From Gordionus sp. m RMFG-2023 (taxonomy: Eukaryota > Nematomorpha > Gordioida > Chordodea > Parachordodidae), in NCBI RefSeq assembly GCF_954871325.1, contig NC_088775.1:42571561-42635560 (forward strand): 64,000 bases of DNA, given 5' to 3'. The notes below the pieces were generated by a model. The model was given only the letters and a program-made list of their open reading frames with translations, was not told the DNA's origin and ran no database searches. How positions within the stretch are numbered: the first letter of the stretch is position 1; every line of letters begins with the position of its first letter. Shown here piece after piece: positions 35,772 to 48,619 of this stretch. Position numbers and translations under genes: made by a program.

Positions 35772-38700
35772 ATTCTGCTTCATAGATCAGGGTTTGTAGG
35801 GGTCATTGTAAAAAATCATTTATCGTATTTTTAAATATGAGACTCGATGTCTCTGGTTGTAGCTATGTTTCTAATAATATAGCAGCAATAGCACAAAAGT
35901 TAGTCAAATTGATTTTTGGCATCTTTAGAAAATTGATATTAAAATAAGATAGATTAGTTGAGGTGAAATTGAAAACAAGCATAATAGATAAATATTTATC
36001 CTCGTGCAGTGCCCTTTTACCATTAGAAATAGAAAAGATCAAAGATCGATCTCATACAAATTATAGAGTCATTGTTGGGAATCTTCCATTTTTTAAATTT
36101 TTCATATAATTTATAACTGTTTAAATGTAAAAATATTAAAAATTATAAATTTTTACGATTTTTTTACGCATTTTTTTAAGAAGAAAATAGAAGTGAAAAT
36201 TAAGGAAGGGTCTAATCTATAAAAAATGAAAGCATATCTAGATATTAATAAGATTTTACTCAGTCTTTTTCATGGGGGATTGAGTAGTTCATCCCCAAAC
36301 CTTCTTGTATATGCTGCGCATTTCCATATCACACAAAAATATGGTAGCTTACCATACAGGCTTATAACTTAAACTAGTACAAAAAATATTTTTATGGTAA
36401 CTGTTTATATTATTCATTTTTTGAGATCGAGGGTCTAAAAGTGATGCTAGCAGCTAAAATATAAATATTTAATATAAAATACAGTAAAACGGCCATCTCT
36501 TTGTATCTACCATCTCTGTATATAGTTATTAAAATGAATGTTATTATTCCTCTTTATATTAACCACCTCTATTCTAAATAGTGACTAGAAAAATATTAAA
36601 AATCATTAGAAATGGGACCATTTGATGAAATTTTTTAAGCAAACTCATTTTGCTATTGATAATCGTTTTGCCCATCTTATCATCGAAAATCTTACACATG
36701 ATTAATTACTTACAGCCAAGGATCTAGCTAGGTTTTAAAATAGGTAACGCTAAAAAGTGCCAATTTACTTTTAAAACATTTGTTTACTCTCTTTATATAT
36801 AATTTGTGAGAAACTTCACTTCCTATATCTCCTTTAGAGGACCTTCGCTTTGGCCTGGCCTTCATTCTGATTTTTCTATATTATATATATTACTATAATT
36901 AATTATAAATAATAATATCTAACAGAAATGTGAAATCTAACTCAAATGCCTTAACCTCATAACCATTACCTAATTTAATTTTTTTTTTTAATTAAAATTT
37001 TTTTTTATAGATATATGCGCTATTTTTATAATCGTGATTTGTTTTTTTATATGACCTTTGTTTTAATTAAATTCGTTTTAAGAAAAATTTTTATAAAAAA
37101 ACTTGAACTATTTATTTTTAAAAAATTCTTTCACCACCTCTAAAAAGTGACTAGCTAACTTGAGTTATTTGCTATAAAGGGGCTCTACTTAACGAAAATC
37201 TATATTATAAAATCAGAAGATCAGTAATTGAAAATTTACGACCCAGTTTATTAAAGACGTTTTAAATTTTTCATTAACACTGATGATCAAGTGATTAGAT
37301 ATTTGACCACGAAACAGAGGCGTTACATTTGGCGTGAGGATGTAAAAATCACTCATATTTTTGAATGATTTTAATAATTTAAAGGATTTTTTATTAAATC
37401 CCAATTAGAATTAAACAATTTGAGCTAATGCCTCTTCAATCTATCAGCATGAATCAGACGTTTGTTTGTTCCACTCACACTTTTGAGCATCATCAAAATA
37501 TTATGCCAACGCACATATAATTTAAAAATTTGTTTCTTTTATCACATATAATTGGCATAAGTGGAAGGGAAGGGGGGCTTCGCAAAATTGTCAGTTTTTA
37601 AAATTTTAAGATAATAAAAATGTTCCCCTACACTTTCTCCACTCCCTCTTCCAAAATGAAATATATATTATGAGCAATCTTTTTTTTAAATAAGTAAATT
37701 TATTTTTGTTGTTGTCAAACATTTTTTTCCATGTGATAAAAATCTTATTTTGGGTTTTTGAGGCTTGTATGACCTACGGGATTTTAATAAGAAATGGGCA
37801 TATTGATTACTTTAGGAATATTTAAATTAAATGGTCAATAGTAATCATTTGGTAAATATTTAATTTTTTGGCATTATTAATTAATTTCCAAATCTTTTAT
37901 TGACTTTTAGGAAGTTTTTTTTTAATTTTTAATTTAACAATATTGAATAGGGTTGTGCTTAGAACTGCAAATGTTGAAAATTATTTCTGTGCTCCTATAA
38001 ATTAAGTTCTGACTTATTTTCTTATAATATAATCAATCATTAAAATTAAATTGCTGGATATATTTAATGATAAATTTATATTATATATATTAAAAGTTAT
38101 CATTCCATACGAATTTACTTTAATTAATCTAATCATCGATGAATAAATCAAAATAATCTTTTATTTTTCAATATACATATGTATAACAATCTATTAATAC
38201 AAAATAATACTTAAGGCTTATAAATTAACAATATCACGTTCAATCCTACTAAAATGTTAATTTATCCAAATATAAATAAAACTTTAGGGGTATCAAATAA
38301 CACTATCAATATATAAAAATCACTCACTACCAAAATGTTAATTTAAGATGTTGACTTACCAACAATATAATCTAATGGTTCAATCATTTAATAAAATTAT
38401 ACCTAAAATAATATGATTAGGAAAATAAGAAATCAATGATGTTTATTTCAAAAGGTTGCGTATTTATTTAAATTTTTTAAATATTTTTTGAACGCGGTTA
38501 GGGTTAAGATTAAAAGATCTCCAGATGTGAAATAGCGTTAATATATATTTAATGGTTTAATGAAATTTAGTGGCCTTAATTTGGTAAACCACGACCCTGA
38601 TTAACAATTTATTACTCGATTTAACCGATTATAATGAACCTTTAACGTTTGTGAGTAATACAGAGTTTCTACCATTTATAAATTATTTTATGTATGATAT

Positions 38701-39532
38701 TAGAAACAATAAACGTCACCTGACGGATTGAATTTTATATTTTATTATTCCAATTAAGATCTATACTATCTAATAATGACTTCTTTCTATTATAGGAAGA
38801 TAAATCAGATTTTAATTAATAAATAGTGTATCATTTGCAGTTTCAACAAATATAAACAAAATTAAATATTTATCAAAAATTTATAATGAAGAACAATTTC
38901 AGTTGAGAATTATTGAGTTCAATTTATTTATATAATATGATAACTTTTTAAATAATAAGGGATGCATATAAATAAATGAATATTTTTTATTTCTTTACTA
39001 ATCAATATTTTATAAATGCTTCCCAAAATATGGATTTTTTATTTAATGAAAATACTACCCATTTGATATATTTACTGCTCAAAATTTAATAAATATTGAC
39101 CAAAACATCAATTATTGATAATGATTTAATACTCAAAAAAATGGGATCATCTTAAGAAATTGATTTTATATTTGGATAATGAAAATTTTATTAATTTTTT
39201 CTTTATTATTCCTTATAACGGATAAATATTTGAATATAACTCTGCATCTATAGTTACCACAAATTCGCGGGGAAGAGTGTAACCTAAAAATTGCTTTTTA
39301 ACGATTATACTTCTATTATAAAAAATTATAAAAATGTTTATTTTAAAATATACCGCAATACAAGCCTCAAAAATCTAAAAACAAGCCTCAAAAATCTAAA
39401 ATAGTCTTTCTATCGCATGAAAAACATTTTATCCTATTAATATGATCATTTTTTTTCACGCTTTGTGAAAAGGATGAAGACTTTTTTAAAAAAAGTATGA
39501 ATTTTTTAAATGTAATCCGTTGTAAGGCTTTC
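35772..39532. other. 3.8 kb AT-rich desert with one pogo-like terminus
   Basis: No gene is recognised. TACAGTAAAACGGCCATCTC at 36480 has the look of a pogo/Tigger-type left end preceded by TA, but no matching right end is present. A doubled 21-bp phrase (caagcctcaaaaatctaaaa) lies at 39361-39400. Confidence 0.4.
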
Positions 39533-39590
39533 GAGGGGGGAAGGGTGGTTGGGGGGGGGGGGGCAGGGGGGGGGGGAAGGGGGGGGGGGT
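39533..39590 (+). repeat. G-rich tract (G-quadruplex prone)
   Basis: About 58 bases that are almost all G, broken by aa, tt, gca and similar short interruptions, including runs of 9 or more G. Four or more G-runs at short spacing satisfy the usual quadruplex pattern. Such a tract is striking in DNA this AT-rich and could also be an assembly or sequencing trouble spot. The minus-strand proline-rich frame across it is not a gene. Confidence 0.8.
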
Positions 39591-40178
39591 AAAGTACCCA
39601 ATATTTGTGGCGAAATCCCCCACCCCGCTTATGTCACATATTAAATTTTTCACAAGTGTCAAATTCAAAAACTGCTCAATACAAGGATTTTCATAATTCA
39701 GATCAAATCTAAGATACTTGTAGTTTTATTTATTGCTTCTGAAGATCTCTTGTTTTCTAAATAAAGATAATCCGTAACTAAAACATTTTGCTTGTGGAGC
39801 AGGATAGGGGAGCGACATTTTTTGCATATTTCGAGCATATTAGGTTAAAGTATGGTTTATGCAGGCCTTAATTAAGACTAATATTTTGATATAAATTTTC
39901 GCTATCTTTTATAAATATAATATATATAAAATTGTAATGAAAAAAAATATAATATGCGATAAAATTTTTTAATAAAATCATCAGCATTTCATTTTTGTTA
40001 TCTTCTAATATGCTGATACTAATAATAAAAAATTTTATTTAAATTTTTTTCATTGATTCTATTGTACTAGATATAGTGTTTGTCTGTTGAAAATGAAATT
40101 TCACGATCTTGACACTTGTCTTTCTGTTACTGCTGATTTTACCGAGAAAAACAGGAATTTATATTTAGTTGTCTTTTC

Positions 40179-41230
40179 CAGGGATGTGCACCATAACCCA
40201 GATCCGGACCTTGAACCCTCCTGATCCCTTGTATTTTGGCTGTACCCTAATTTAGACCCTTTCTCAAAGTGGGCGGATCTAAGGGTTCTAGGTGTCATAG
40301 AAAAATTTTAAAATAAAATTTTTTTAAAAAAATAATATAAATTTTTTTTATTATTAACTTTTTTTCGTGGAATCATTTATTTTATCTTCGCTTTTTTCCT
40401 TCAATTTTCTTCCTGGAGTTCCATTTTATTTAGAGATTGATATCATAAATTATTTTCTAGTGTAGGTAATAATAATCTTTTAATATGTAAATTTATTAAT
40501 ATGCCATGTTATATACGTTGATTATTTTGAAAGTGAATTATTTTGTAGTGCAAGTAATAATATTTTAATTTAAATGATAATGCACAACATGTGGGTCCGG
40601 AACGATTATTAAGTTTGAAAGATTTCTGTAATGATTTTATTATAGGAGCATGTGAAGTCATTTTGTCGGAAAATGATTAGTGCCAAATAAGGACCTCACA
40701 AGTGTATTAGTTCCTTTAAAAATGACAACATTAAGATTACAATCAGAACAATTATGTTTATTTGATTTTTATGGCATATGAATTAGATTCCGATTAAGGA
40801 AAATTTACAGTCCTTTTTTGTACGAAATATTAAAAAACATGAAAATTCGAGAACAAAAATATTTGCAAAATAGTGTTGTATACGCTTCTTTATATTTAGA
40901 CCCTCGATACAAAGTTTTATTGAGTATTGAGCAAAAACAAATCGCTAAAGACCATCTTAAGGATTTATGGCATACGCAAAACTTCATTTACAATATATTG
41001 GAGTCTATGACAATACCTATTGGTTGTAGTGATAATAATAATAATATGATAGCAACATTGATGATCTTGAAATTTTACTTTTAGATAGAGAAAAAAAAAT
41101 CAAATTATCAGATAGAAAGGAGGATCAAAAAATGCCTATTGCATCTTTAATAGAAAAGTTCTCAGAAGTTACGAGAATAATAAGGATACAAATTAAAATT
41201 CTGAGAAGAAAATTCTTCAATATGTTTAAA
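40179..41230 (+). mobile_element. hAT fragment with CAGGGATG terminus
   Basis: A CAGGGATGTGCACC end (complete with the palindromic gtgcac) lies at 40181. It is followed by a GC-richer subterminal region, then transposase pieces TTLRLQSEQLCLFDFYGI (about 40725-40780), LKNMKIREQKYLQNSVVYAS and LYLDPRYKVLLSIEQKQIAK (about 40818-40955). LDPRY is a conserved hAT signature. Coding decays after 41085. The right terminus was not found. A related sequence begins CAGGGATGCAAACCC at 42283. Confidence 0.65.
40800..41085 (+). pseudogene. hAT transposase segment with LDPRY motif
   Basis: An open 88-codon stretch contains ASLYLDPRYKVLL and KQIAKDHLKDLW, both typical of the region just before the hAT C-terminal dimerisation domain in BED-type transposases. 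Upstream LRLQSEQLCLFDFYGI fits the same family. It ends in a stop after MILKFYF, and the dimerisation domain itself is not visible downstream. Confidence 0.65.
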
Positions 41231-41299
41231 ATTGTATATCTTATCTAGATCGTCATGGCTGTACCGGCGACACAAGTACAATGATTTATATTATAAAGA

Positions 41300-41505
41300 T
41301 AACTATAATGATAACAAATACCGTTGACCATAATGATATAATAATACCGAGGATCCCGAGTATCCTTTAAATTAGTACGAAATATTATCAAAGAGTGTAA
41401 TAATAATAATAATGTTAACAAATACCGCTCACCATAATGATAAATGATAATGATTAAAATAATACTGAGGATCCCAAGCATCATAGCTTAGTACAATCAA
41501 AGAAT
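41300..41505. repeat. Two diverged tandem copies of a ~105-bp unit
   Basis: aacaaataccg(t/c)t(g/c)accataatgat and the later accgaggatcccgagtatc / actgaggatcccaagcatc both occur twice at about 105-bp spacing. The unit also contains a TAA/ATA microsatellite. Confidence 0.7.
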
Positions 41506-42282
41506 TTACATGGACAAATGATATCGACTTACCAATTAAAAACAAAAAAATAAGCTATTAAGGATTAGATTAAAATTGATAATGTTATTCAAGGACCAAC
41601 TTTACAATTATAGGGACCTTAGAAACCTCTGGAACATATACGTAGGATATAAAAAACAAGAGTTTCTTTTTTCACCTATAGGACACACCATATAGACACG
41701 TTAACTTCTAAAAAGGAATATTTACCAAAACATAAGAATTATTTTCTTCTCTTAAATAATCTAATCAGGCGTCAGGTACATTATAATCATTCTCATGGCT
41801 TCATTACATGACCTTAAAATTTTTTAACACTATTCTGCTGACAACACTACTTTCTTACTCCCCTCTTCTTTACTATGCTTGCTGACTACACAGTGGTACC
41901 GTCCACTATAATAAAACGGATAGACATCATGTATAGGATCTATATATTAGTGAAAATACATGATGCACACTTCAACTCCTAACTGGCGTGGTAATGAATG
42001 AATTGGCAGATTTAGTTTTCTTGCCATTTTCATACATTTAAAAGTGAATTATAAAATAATATATAAAAATACTACATAAATCATCCTTAAATTACATAAA
42101 TCATGCTTAATATTACAAATGATTAGTATCACCGAATTTAGTCAATAACAATTATTTTGTTATTTTCCTGTGCAGTTATTTCTTTATTTGGATATTAGGT
42201 GATTTTCAAAATGTAATGGCTCTTTTCCATATCTAATTCTTATTCTAAATTGCTTTCAATTTTTTCAAAATAATGAAAAAAC
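41506..42282. other. Non-coding stretch
   Basis: No gene is recognised. Base composition is slightly less extreme than elsewhere. Confidence 0.4.
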
Positions 42283-42390
42283 CAGGGATGCAAACCCTTC
42301 AACAAAAAAAAAGGGTCCAGGTTAGGGTTTGGGTACAGGAATAAAATTTAAAAAGGGGTCCGGGTTCAGCAGAGAACATAAAAAAAATGA
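42283..42390. mobile_element. hAT-like terminus related to the one at 40181
   Basis: Begins CAGGGATGCAAACCC and continues with agggtccaggttagggtttg and ggggtccgggttcag. Complement phrases of the 40190-40310 region (agggtctaaattagggtacag) look related, so this is probably another end of the same family. Whether the two ends bound one element cannot be settled: they point the same way. Confidence 0.35.
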
Positions 42391-42729
42391 CTCAAAATAA
42401 GATTTTTTTTCCATTCATTTATTATTATACTTCAATATATACACATTCATAATTTACAAATGAAAAATTTTAAAATGAAATAATTTACATTTTAAATGTT
42501 TTATTCAATCGCACAATCATAATATCTACTAATAAATCATCCTTGAGATTTCCACGTAAATTAGACAATATATACATTTTCAAAGATAAAAATTTAATAT
42601 TCACACTTTAATGGTTGCTGTCGTTGTTGTCGATATCGTGTATCTATAAGAAAGCAGTGGTCAAAATTATTTCCAAAGGTAACCAGTGCCAAAAGCATAA
42701 ATTGTCATTCAACTTCCAGGGGAAGAAGA

Positions 42730-42889
42730 AAAAAAGCAGGCGTAAGTGTAGTCTCATTCCTTTCAAAGAAGAAGTGAAGAAAGTGAAGATCAAGTTCAAG
42801 TTCAAAAATTACAAGTTCAAGATCAAAATTCACAAGTTCATATTCAAGTTCAAAATCGGAATTATGATTTACGACCTAGAAAAAAATGA
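42730..42889 (+). pseudogene. Ty3-type Pol C-terminal tail
   Basis: One frame reads QRRSEESEDQVQVQ, then a Gln/Val-rich repeat built on caagttcaa, then NRNYDLRPRKK and a stop at 42887-42889. A basic Y-x-L-R-P-R-K end a short way before a polypurine tract is typical of the last residues of Ty3/gypsy integrase. The rest of the element upstream is not recognisable. The Lys-rich frame over the same bases is a shadow. Confidence 0.5.
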
Positions 42890-43084
42890 TTGATTATAAA
42901 TAAATAAAATATCTGAAATATATAAAAATTTGAAAGCGAAATGGAAATGGGAAGATCAAATACAAACAGCAAATCAAGAAAGGTTCAACAAACGACGATT
43001 CTACGGACAAACAAACTAAAGCCATACTAACAAATGACTAAAGGAGCAATAGATAAGATAATCATCTGAGGACTGAAGTCACTT

Positions 43085-43384
43085 AAAAAAAGAGGGAAAT
43101 GTTAAATATAAGAATAAAATGAATAATATAACCTTTAAAATTTTTTTACTTTCTTACTTTTCTTTTTCTATTTGTAAAAACTTTAAATTAAATTCTTTTT
43201 CTTTAACTTTAAAATAAATCTTCTTAAAATTTTATAAATTCTTTTTTTGTACATATGTAAATTATTATAAAAAAATAATAAATATATATAGAATGAAAAT
43301 TGTAAAAGTATAGATATATAATTTAGATAAATAAAAAAGTAATTTAATTTATTGTTTATTCACTGCCTTCCTTGTTTTATAGAT
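43085..43384 (+). repeat. Polypurine tract and probable 3' LTR
   Basis: aaaaaaagagggaaa at 43085-43099 runs straight into TGTTAAATATAAG, a plausible LTR start. The LTR of the Ty3 element at 60402 also begins TGTTAAA but then diverges. The LTR's right end is not defined; the coordinate given is where a tandem array begins. Confidence 0.4.
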
Positions 43385-44035
43385 AAACTTTTACTTCGCT
43401 TAAAACAAAATTTTAAAAAATTTTAAAAAATATTTTTCCTAGTGGAATAAAATTTAATGGCAATGCCAATTAATTACTAGACCCAGAGGTTTAGAATATC
43501 TTTTTAGTATCAAAAACGCTTAACTTGACTTAAAACAATGTTTTAAAAAATTTCTTTTTTTCCTCGTTGAATGCTATATAATAGCAATGTTAAATTATTT
43601 CTAGACCCAGAGGTTTTAGAACATCTTTTAACTATAAAATACTTTTAATTAGGCTTAAAGCAAAATGTATAAAAAATTTCCTAATTATTTTCCCTCGTGG
43701 GGTATAATATAATGGCAGTGTCAATTTATTACTAGACCCAAAAGTATTAGGACATCTTTATAATATCAGAACCCTTAAACTAGGTTTAAATTATTTTTTT
43801 TAATTTTCACATTTATTTTTTTCTCGAGGATTATTATCTAATGGCAGTACCCATTTATTACTAGTCCCAAAAGTTTTATAACATCATTCTAGTATCATAA
43901 ACTTTTAACTAGGTTTAAGACAAAGTTTTAAAAAATATCCATTTTTCCTCGTGGAATACAATATAAGACAGTGCCAATTTATTACTAGAACAAAAGATTT
44001 TTGAACATCTTTTTAATATCAAAAACTTTAAATTG
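43385..44035. repeat. Tandem array, ~130-bp unit, five copies
   Basis: Each copy has a core ttattactagacccaaaag followed by tttagaacatctttttaatatcaaaaac-like sequence, a stretch such as ttaactaggtttaaa, and ttcctcgtgg-aata-aata(ta)atggcagtg. Copies start at intervals of about 124-132 bp and differ at roughly one base in five. No coding capacity. Confidence 0.85.
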
Positions 44036-47000
44036 TGATATAAAATCTATTTATTACAGTATAAAATATTTTCGATTGCTGATATAAATAAATTTTGCGT
44101 AAAGAATTACAAGTTATAAAAAAGGTTAATTAATTCATACATATGCCTCAATTGATAATGGTTTTTAAAAGCCACATGAGGCATATAATTCTAGCAAGTT
44201 AAATTGACAAAAGGTCATAAAAATCAACGATTCTTGAAGAAGAGAATATAAACGACCAATCCAAATCATAAAACTATATGGTGGCTAGAGCTTCCTCTTA
44301 AATGACATGATAAAAGCTAGATAAGTAATCGAGAAAATTTTTGTAAGATATTAAATTTATATAATATATAAACGACTACACAGTTGACCTTTATTGCTTA
44401 TCTAAAATATGCAATCATATGCTCTGCAGCTTTAGTAATAATCTTAAATTACATAGCCACACAAATAATAGATGCTGGTTAATTTGCTATCATAGCCATG
44501 ACACTCACAATGGTAACCCATATCAGAATTTATTATGTTAGATAATTGATAAAATAAAAAAAATAAAAATCTTTAGAAGAAATAATGCAAATATCTTGAA
44601 TTTATGAATTATTTACACGGCAAGGTTGTCATATTAGAAATGAAACATTTTGTAACTATAAAATAATAACCAGAATGATATGATAAAAGTAATTAAGATT
44701 ATATATATTATTGTAACACCACCTCTAGGTATATTATATCTTAAAATAAGAGTAGATTGTAATAATATCAAAAATATATTCGTGTTAAAAATTTAACTCA
44801 AAACTGTTTTTCAAATAAGAAAAAAATAGCTTTCCTAAAAACATGTAAAAAGGAGAAGAAAAGTTATCTAATTTATTACACCCATTCTGGGATGAATAAT
44901 AAGATGTTAAATTTTTTTAAATATCCTAAATAAATAGATGGCGTTAAATATTTGAAAGCAATTTATTACTTATATTTATTCTAAAAAGCATTTACTAGTA
45001 AAATATATTAACATATTAACTATAATATATTATATAACTGTCAAATACGCCTGTAAAAGTAGTATTTAAGCTAATATTTTATAACCAATTATATCTAATA
45101 GAGTATTATAAAAAATATGTTTACTTACTTTTTATAAATAAATCTCTTATACTTATTTGGATTTGGACTTGAAAATAATTTTAAGAAGTGGCATGGTAAT
45201 TTAATTTAAATATCAATAATATAGTTTATTAGTGATTTTTAACTCCGCTAATTACAATATTAAATTTGTTAATTTTCAATTAATATTTATTTAATTAGGG
45301 TTAAATAATAATTTAAATAATAAAAGTCAATAAAGCTTCAACTGTTAATGCTAAATTAATGCTTAGTGAGTGATATTAGTATTCTATTTTTAACACAGAA
45401 TTTGTTTGCAAGCTGACATATTGAAAATATAATAAGTATTAATCAAATCTAATAATTAAAATAGTATTAATTGAATAATTTAGATAGACTAATTAATTTT
45501 TATTTTATAAAATTTAATCTATATATTACTCAATGGAATTATAAAATAAATCATTCAGTGGGCAATCAAAAAAATTTTTTACTTCATGGGGCTATTCAAA
45601 TTTTTCAGGGGGCTCGAGCCCCTGCGCCCCCTAGCGACGCCACTGATATTCCTAAAAGTTTATAAGAGAAATACAATTAGAGTAAGGTTACCATAGTTCT
45701 ATTTAGACACAACTTATATGAAAAAAATAAACTTGGAAGATCTTCTGATAGGCTATCATAGTTCTATTTAGTCACAACTTATTAGAAAAAATAAACTTTG
45801 TAGATCTTCTGATATGGGTGATACCAACACAATTGTAGCCATAGTTGTACCCCAAATACTGAGTATTAAAATTCTAGTTCGATTAATATGGTTTCTGGGT
45901 ATTCATGTTAAAGGATCTTGATATTTCATTGATAATCTTTATTGAAAATTTAAATTTAATATGAACACGAATTGTGCCAATTTAATTTATTAAATATTAT
46001 CAAAATCATTCTAAAATAACATAAATAAACTAAAAGGTAAAAGTACAAAATCAACTAAAAATATATAACAAACTAAAAAATTATAAAAAAGCTACTTTTT
46101 TCTCTTTCTATATTTGTACTATTAAAATTTACATAACCTCGATAATTATTTTATATAATTGTCCATTAATTTGTTTACAATTTAAATCTTTCAATTTAAC
46201 TTTACAATTTTTCAATTATCTTTACAAATTTTATATTCAAATTAACTATTTCTTTAAAATTATCATTAATTCAATACCCGTATTCGACTATCTTGATATT
46301 CTTATAATCCATTTAATCATCCTTAAAACCGAGCCTCTCCGCTCTATATATTTTTACATAAATCTGCTAATTTTTCGTTTTGGGGATGAGAATTTTACGT
46401 AGGCCGGGTCTTTAAAGGTTTTCCATTGGTAAACCCAGCTTGCATCTTTGAGCAATAATAAATTCTTTCAAACTAGTTATTTATAGACAATATATAATAT
46501 CTTAAATTTTTAGAATTTTTTTTTAGATTAATAAATATAGGGCTTTTGACGTTACTAAAAACTTAATGTCGTCACATTTTGCTATACTATGTAAAAAGAT
46601 TAATTTAAATAATAATAAATAAAAGTTATTAAAATGTAAAAATAATAATAAAATATAGTATAAATAAGTAAAAAGTAACCCTGGGACTAGTATTAAGAGG
46701 CCAGAAAAGAAATGAAAAGAGTTCGAATGACCAAGGGGAAAGATGATGCAATATTGAGAATAAATTTGGAAACAACATTAATCTTTGCTGGCTAATAATT
46801 ATTTTTGTATTTTAACTAAGGTATATATTGTAATGATATATATTTTAACATTTTATCATTTTTGTCTTTAATTTTTTATATAAATTTTAACCTTTTTATT
46901 ATAAATTGATTTCGAAAATACTTTTTAATTTTTCGCGTAATTTAATTAATTAATTTTAAAATATACATGATTTCATCACTAGTTATTTTATAATATATAT

Positions 47001-48619
47001 TTGTTTCCATTTAACCATTAAACTTATGTAAATATTTCTTATTCAGCTTAAACCACTCTGAAAGTTACTTTAATAGGTTGCTTTAAATAGTAATGTAGTA
47101 ACCTGTGGAAGGGGGGGGGTTGATGTTTAATTTGTAATAATGAATAATAATTATAAATGTATTATTATCTTTCTAAGAATCATAGATTTAATTATCTTTT
47201 AATAATATTTATGGAATTAAAACGAGTATTTTTTTCCAGGGGAGAAGTGCTCTCACTCCCTGAAAATCCAACTAAATATTAAAATATATAAATGAGCCGG
47301 ATTGGTAATTAGTTTAAGGTCCAAGTACTAAATTATATATTGTTAGATTTTAAATTTTTAAATATTTATTTCAATTAAAATCAGTGATTGATTGAAAAAT
47401 CGATTTTGGCATCCTGTTCCTACAATAAATTTTAATAATTTTAAAAATCAAAATCCCAGTTCGGCCCTTGCAGGTGTTGAAACTAAAGTTAGAATTAAAA
47501 GTTTTGTTTTTATCTTTAAATAACTTAAAATTGGTGTTAGTCTTGCTTTTCAATAATTAACTTTTTCATATTAAGATTTCTCTATTTAAAGATAATTTTC
47601 ATTATTGTTTCTAAAAAAATGAAGAGAGATAACTTTAAAAAAAATTATTGTTATGTACTATTAAAAATCATATTTTCATTTCTCTTAAATTTATTTAAAA
47701 AATAAGTATACACTTGATTTCCTTATTTATTAAAAAAAAATTGTCAATTTTTCGTTGAATTCCCTTAAGGAGGTCTAATAAAAAATTTACAATAAAATAA
47801 TTTATTGTATTATTTATTTTTAAAAAAAGACATTCATTAATATGCTTCTCATCCCAAAGTACTTTTTTTTAACATTTGTAGAGTATAATTTAGTAATAGT
47901 ATTATTTATTTTGTACTAGTAAAAACAGTATTACATTTAATGTTATATATATATATGGTGTCATTTTAACTAATTTTAAAATTGTATTTTTTTTAACTAT
48001 TTAAAACTAGTGAAATTATTCAACGATGTAATAAAAATAGTATAATTTTGATGTGGTTTAAAAGTTATATTAATTTATTATACAATTTTTATATGAAAAT
48101 GAACAAGGGAAGCCATGCTTCTCTAGACGTTACATCTGAGTTACGCTTTTGGTTTTATATATATTTAAAAGAAGTCATATTTACATTTATAGTTTTTTTA
48201 AATCTAATATGTTTTGATGTATAACATGCACTCTATCTTATTTTTACACATAGGAAAATTGTTTAGTGTAATTAACTTTCTAATAAACATGAGTATATAT
48301 ATATGTTAATATATCCTAAAATTTATTTATAATATTAAACTACTTGAGTATTTTTAATATAATTGAGATTTATTTATTGCAGGAATAGACTTTTTTATTA
48401 AAAAATAAAAATAACCAGTCAGCCAATTTCCATTTAGATAAATCTTAAAATATAAGAACTGTTAAGTTGTTATAATATAACTCATAATACTACATACATT
48501 ATAAATAATTTCTAAAAAATAATGTATAAATTTATATTATTTTTTATAAAGCTTTAATTATAAATAATATAAATCCGAGTAATTATATTCAACGTTTACA
48601 CTTATTTCCTCATTTTGAT
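44036..48619. other. 4.6 kb AT-rich stretch upstream of RPL5
   Basis: No gene is recognised. At 45600-45645 a GC-rich end (ctcgagcccctgcgccccc... CGACGCCACTG) has a complement starting CAGTGGCGTCGCTAGGG, a classic hAT terminus without a visible partner. At 45690-45815 a ~66-bp unit (catagttctatttag(a/t)cacaactt) is duplicated in tandem. A run of G lies at 47110-47118. I cannot point to the RPL5 promoter. Confidence 0.45.

Noticed and set aside
39486-39668. Minus-strand proline-rich open frame
   Set aside because: It is generated by the G tract (CCC codons) and has no other support.
40181-42297. One hAT element bounded by the two CAGGGATG ends
   Set aside because: Both ends face the same direction, so they cannot be the inverted termini of one element as they stand.
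42615-42893. Lys-rich basic 92-codon frame
   Set aside because: The overlapping frame ends in YDLRPRKK before a polypurine tract and better explains the sequence as a Ty3 Pol tail.
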